The notes under the pieces are model-generated. The model saw only the letters and a program-made list of their open reading frames with translations. It was not told where the DNA came from and did not search any database. Source: Sphingomonas flavalba (GTDB lineage: Bacteria; Pseudomonadota; Alphaproteobacteria; Sphingomonadales; Sphingomonadaceae). From it: 64,000 bases of DNA. A program made the position numbers and the translations under genes. Of the stretch, positions 60,968 to 64,000 are shown piece after piece. Numbering within the stretch: the stretch's first letter is position 1; each line of letters opens with the position of its first letter. The DNA is taken from NCBI RefSeq assembly GCF_004796535.1, contig NZ_SPHY01000010.1:50720-114719 (forward strand), written 5' to 3'.

Positions 60968-61789
60968 ATGTCGGTTCGGATGGCCTTGGCGAAACTCTGC
61001 GCGTGCGCCTGCGGCGGCGCGGTCGTCGGCGGCGGCGCCGTCCATGTCGTCGAGCGCCCGCGCACCGCCGCTGTCGCCAAGGCCCAGCCGAAGGCGAAAC
61101 CGGCGGTCCAGCGCGCCAAGCCGAAAGCGCGACCGGCTCGCCGCGCGGCGCCGGCCCCGGCGCCCGAAGTCGCCTGCGCGCCGCAGACGATCACCGTCAC
61201 CAGCCAGGGTGCGCCGATCCCGCTGCCCCCGGCCATTCCCTATGAAACCGGCGGCTATAGCGGCGGCAACGGCGGCGGCGGCGGCAGCCCGCCGGTGGTG
61301 CTGGCCGGCAGCAGCGGCTTTGGCGGCGGTGGATTCTTCGGCGGGTTCTTCGGCGGCGGCGGGGGCGGCGGCAGCATCGTCGTATCGTCGACGTCGAGCG
61401 GCGGATCGACATCGACGAGCAGCGCGTCGGGCGGCTCCGGCGGGTCGAGCAGCAGCACCTCGTCCGGCAACGTTAGCTCGACGTCGAGCAGCAGCGGCAA
61501 TGTCTCCTCGTCGACGAGCAGTTCGTCGAGCGCCTCCTCGTCCTCCGCATCCTCGTCGGGCGCGAGCGGATCCTCGGCGTCGACATCCGCCTCATCCTCC
61601 GGCTCCTCCAGCTTCGGCACGTCGACGAGCAGTTCGTCGTCGAGCAGTGCCTCCTCCGCCTCGTCGAGCGGTGGCTCGTCGTCCGGCGGGCCGCCGACCG
61701 AGGTGCCGGCGCCGCCGATGCTGCTGTTGTTCGGCGCCGCCGCCGCCACATTGGTCGCCCGCCAGCGCTACGCCGCCCGCCGGGGCTGA
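60968..61789 (+). CDS. Ser/Gly-rich surface protein with PEP-CTERM-like sorting tail
   Basis: 273 residues. A short N-terminal hydrophobic stretch (about 4-26, MALAKLCACACGGAVVGGGAV) is followed by a basic Pro/Ala/Lys region (about 33-65), a Gly-rich segment (about 95-135), then a long Ser-rich tract (about 140-245) with only Ser, Thr, Gly, Ala and a few Asn/Val. The end, EVPAPPMLLLFGAAAATLVARQRYAARRG, has the layout of a PEP-CTERM signal: short motif, hydrophobic helix, Arg cluster, with VPAPP in place of VPEP. It is likely exported and retained at the envelope or released. Confidence 0.7.
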   Translation: MSVRMALAKLCACACGGAVVGGGAVHVVERPRTAAVAKAQPKAKPAVQRAKPKARPARRAAPAPAPEVACAPQTITVTSQGAPIPLPPAIPYETGGYSGGNGGGGGSPPVVLAGSSGFGGGGFFGGFFGGGGGGGSIVVSSTSSGGSTSTSSASGGSGGSSSSTSSGNVSSTSSSSGNVSSSTSSSSSASSSSASSSGASGSSASTSASSSGSSSFGTSTSSSSSSSASSASSSGGSSSGGPPTEVPAPPMLLLFGAAAATLVARQRYAARRG

Positions 61790-61842
61790 GCCGCCGGCCA
61801 CAGGGTTGCGCGCGGCTGTGCGCCCGGCCATAGCCGGGGGCC

Positions 61843-63119
<1,277 letters not shown>

Positions 63120-63123
<4 letters not shown>

Positions 63124-63884
63124 GGATATTGCTGACCAACGACGACGGCATCAACGCGTCGGGGCTGAAGGTGCTGGAGGCGATCGCCGCCACCCTGTCC
63201 GACGACATATGGGTGGTGGCGCCGAGCGAGGAGCAGTCCGGCGCCGGCCATTCGCTGACCCTCACCCGGCCGGTCCGGGTCCGCACCTACAACGATCGCC
63301 GCTTCGCGGTGACCGGCACGCCTACCGATTCGGTGATGATGGCGCTGGCCCGGATCATGAAGGACAATCCGCCCGACCTGATTCTGTCCGGGGTCAACCG
63401 CGGCGCCAACCTGGGCGAGGACGTCACCTATTCCGGCACCGTGTCGGCGGCGATGGAAGGGGCGCTGGCCGGCGTCCGCTCGATCGCGCTGAGCCAGGTC
63501 TACGCGCGCGAGGGGATGGCGGACAGCGTGCCGTTCGGCGCGGCGCAGGCGTGGGGGGAAAAGGTGTTGCGGCCGCTGCTCGCCGCCCCGCTGGCCCCGC
63601 GCACGCTGGTCAACGTCAACTTTCCGGCGGTCCCGGCCGAAGCGGTGAAGGGCATCCGCGTCGTCGCGCAGGGCCTGCGCGATTATGGCCGGACCCACAT
63701 CGTCAGCGGCGTCGATCCACGCGGCTTTCCCTATCACTGGTTCGCGCTTGGCCCGGCGATCGAGACGCCGGCCCACGCCACCGACCTGGAGGCGGTGGCC
63801 GAAGGCTATGTCGCGGTGACGCCCCTCCACCTCGACCTGACCCATTACCGGTCGATGGAGATGCTGGGGGCCGCCTACGCGTGA
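63120..63884 (+). CDS. surE: 5'/3'-nucleotidase SurE
   Basis: 254 residues from ATG 63120. Metal-binding Asp8-Asp9 in LLTNDDG, Ser in [12 protein letters not shown] (near 39-45), and [27 protein letters not shown] are the SurE signature. It removes phosphate from nucleoside 5'- and 3'-monophosphates, and is commonly linked to serS and a peptidoglycan-related lipoprotein gene (nlpD-like), as here. Starts and stops overlap those of its neighbours. Confidence 0.96.
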
Positions 63885-64000
63885 GCGGACCGGCGCCCCG
63901 CCCCCGCTCCCTGCGCTGGGCCGCGGCGAGCGCCCTTGTCCTGCCGCTCGCCGCCTGCGTCGCCCCGCGCGGCGGCGGCCCCGCTCCTCCCGCCCCGGCG
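63881..64000 (+). CDS. Lipoprotein, probably NlpD-like M23 peptidase (partial)
   Basis: The gene runs off the right edge; only about 40 residues are visible. GTG at 63881 overlaps the surE stop (GTGA). The start, [25 protein letters not shown], is a basic N region plus hydrophobic helix ending in a lipobox (PLAAC), so it is a lipoprotein. Position directly after surE suggests the usual LysM/M23 (NlpD-like) protein, but no such domain can be seen here. Confidence 0.6.
   Translation, partial: MSGPAPRPRSLRWAAASALVLPLAACVAPRGGGPAPPAPA

Noticed and set aside
60968..61789. CRISPR-like or tandem DNA repeat array at the Ser-rich gene
   Set aside because: The repetition follows codons for Ser in a continuous open frame and lacks spacers or constant repeat length.

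Overview
The window is one contiguous piece of a GC-rich chromosome from an alphaproteobacterium, almost certainly a sphingomonad (Sphingomonadaceae). This placement is inferred from gene families and order: a zinc-less DksA, DivK with DUF3572, an aat/DUF2155/NDUFA12 block, tRNA-Trp-secE-nusG-rplKA, DUF1465 and DUF465 proteins, a fatty acyl-AMP ligase, and carotenoid and PHB enzymes. Gene density is high, many neighbours overlap by ATGA or GTGA, and GTG starts are common. No phage, integron, CRISPR array, plasmid function or complete insertion sequence was seen.

Layout. 1-1.2 kb: an iron-linked PepSY/DUF2271 membrane pair behind a Fur-box-like site. 1.3-6.1 kb: comM, then the rpmH-rnpA-yidD-yidC-engB cluster for ribosome, RNase P and membrane insertion. 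6.2-11 kb: GST, MaoC hydratase, thiolase, a fatty acid desaturase and a PHB depolymerase (acyl-CoA and storage-lipid metabolism). 11.1-16.4 kb: ABC exporter, aat, and a leftward set (recX; double cold-shock protein, DUF192, NDUFA12, DUF2155). 16.5-20.7 kb: fatty acyl-AMP ligase and a GGDEF-EAL protein. 20.7-35.2 kb: tRNA-Trp, secE, nusG, rplK, rplA, rplJ, rplL, rpoB, rpoC. This block is interrupted between rplL and rpoB by a divergent carotenoid oxygenase/TetR pair.

35.4-46 kb: class II DAHP synthase, SH3-like protein, 2-hydroxyacid dehydrogenase, a GDT1-type manganese exporter behind a yybP-ykoY riboswitch, a glutamine amidotransferase/nitronate monooxygenase pair, a MITE-like inverted-repeat element, glutathione peroxidase, a sugar-dehydrogenase-like lipoprotein, and lolD/lolC. 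46-51 kb: small heat-shock protein with a possible ROSE thermometer, a frameshifted ATP-dependent DNA ligase, DUF1328, Dps, a second GDT1 protein, and rpmG. 51.2-58 kb: an unknown two-repeat secreted protein, a DUF885 metallopeptidase, divK, and a tight operon (DUF3572, HAD, RidA, GDPD, FemAB-like). 58-64 kb: SEL1, DUF1465, two DUF465 proteins, PilZ, dksA, a Ser/Gly-rich protein with a PEP-CTERM-like tail, serS, surE and the start of a lipoprotein gene.

Most genes are housekeeping. The points that merit a second look are regulatory or structural: the riboswitch, Fur box, possible ROSE element, rpoBC attenuator-like leader, noncanonical rnpA start, the 226-bp antisense overlap of aat and DUF2155, the broken orphan DNA ligase, the MITE-like element, and two unusual secreted proteins. 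I did not find convincing evidence for a wholly new multi-gene system.
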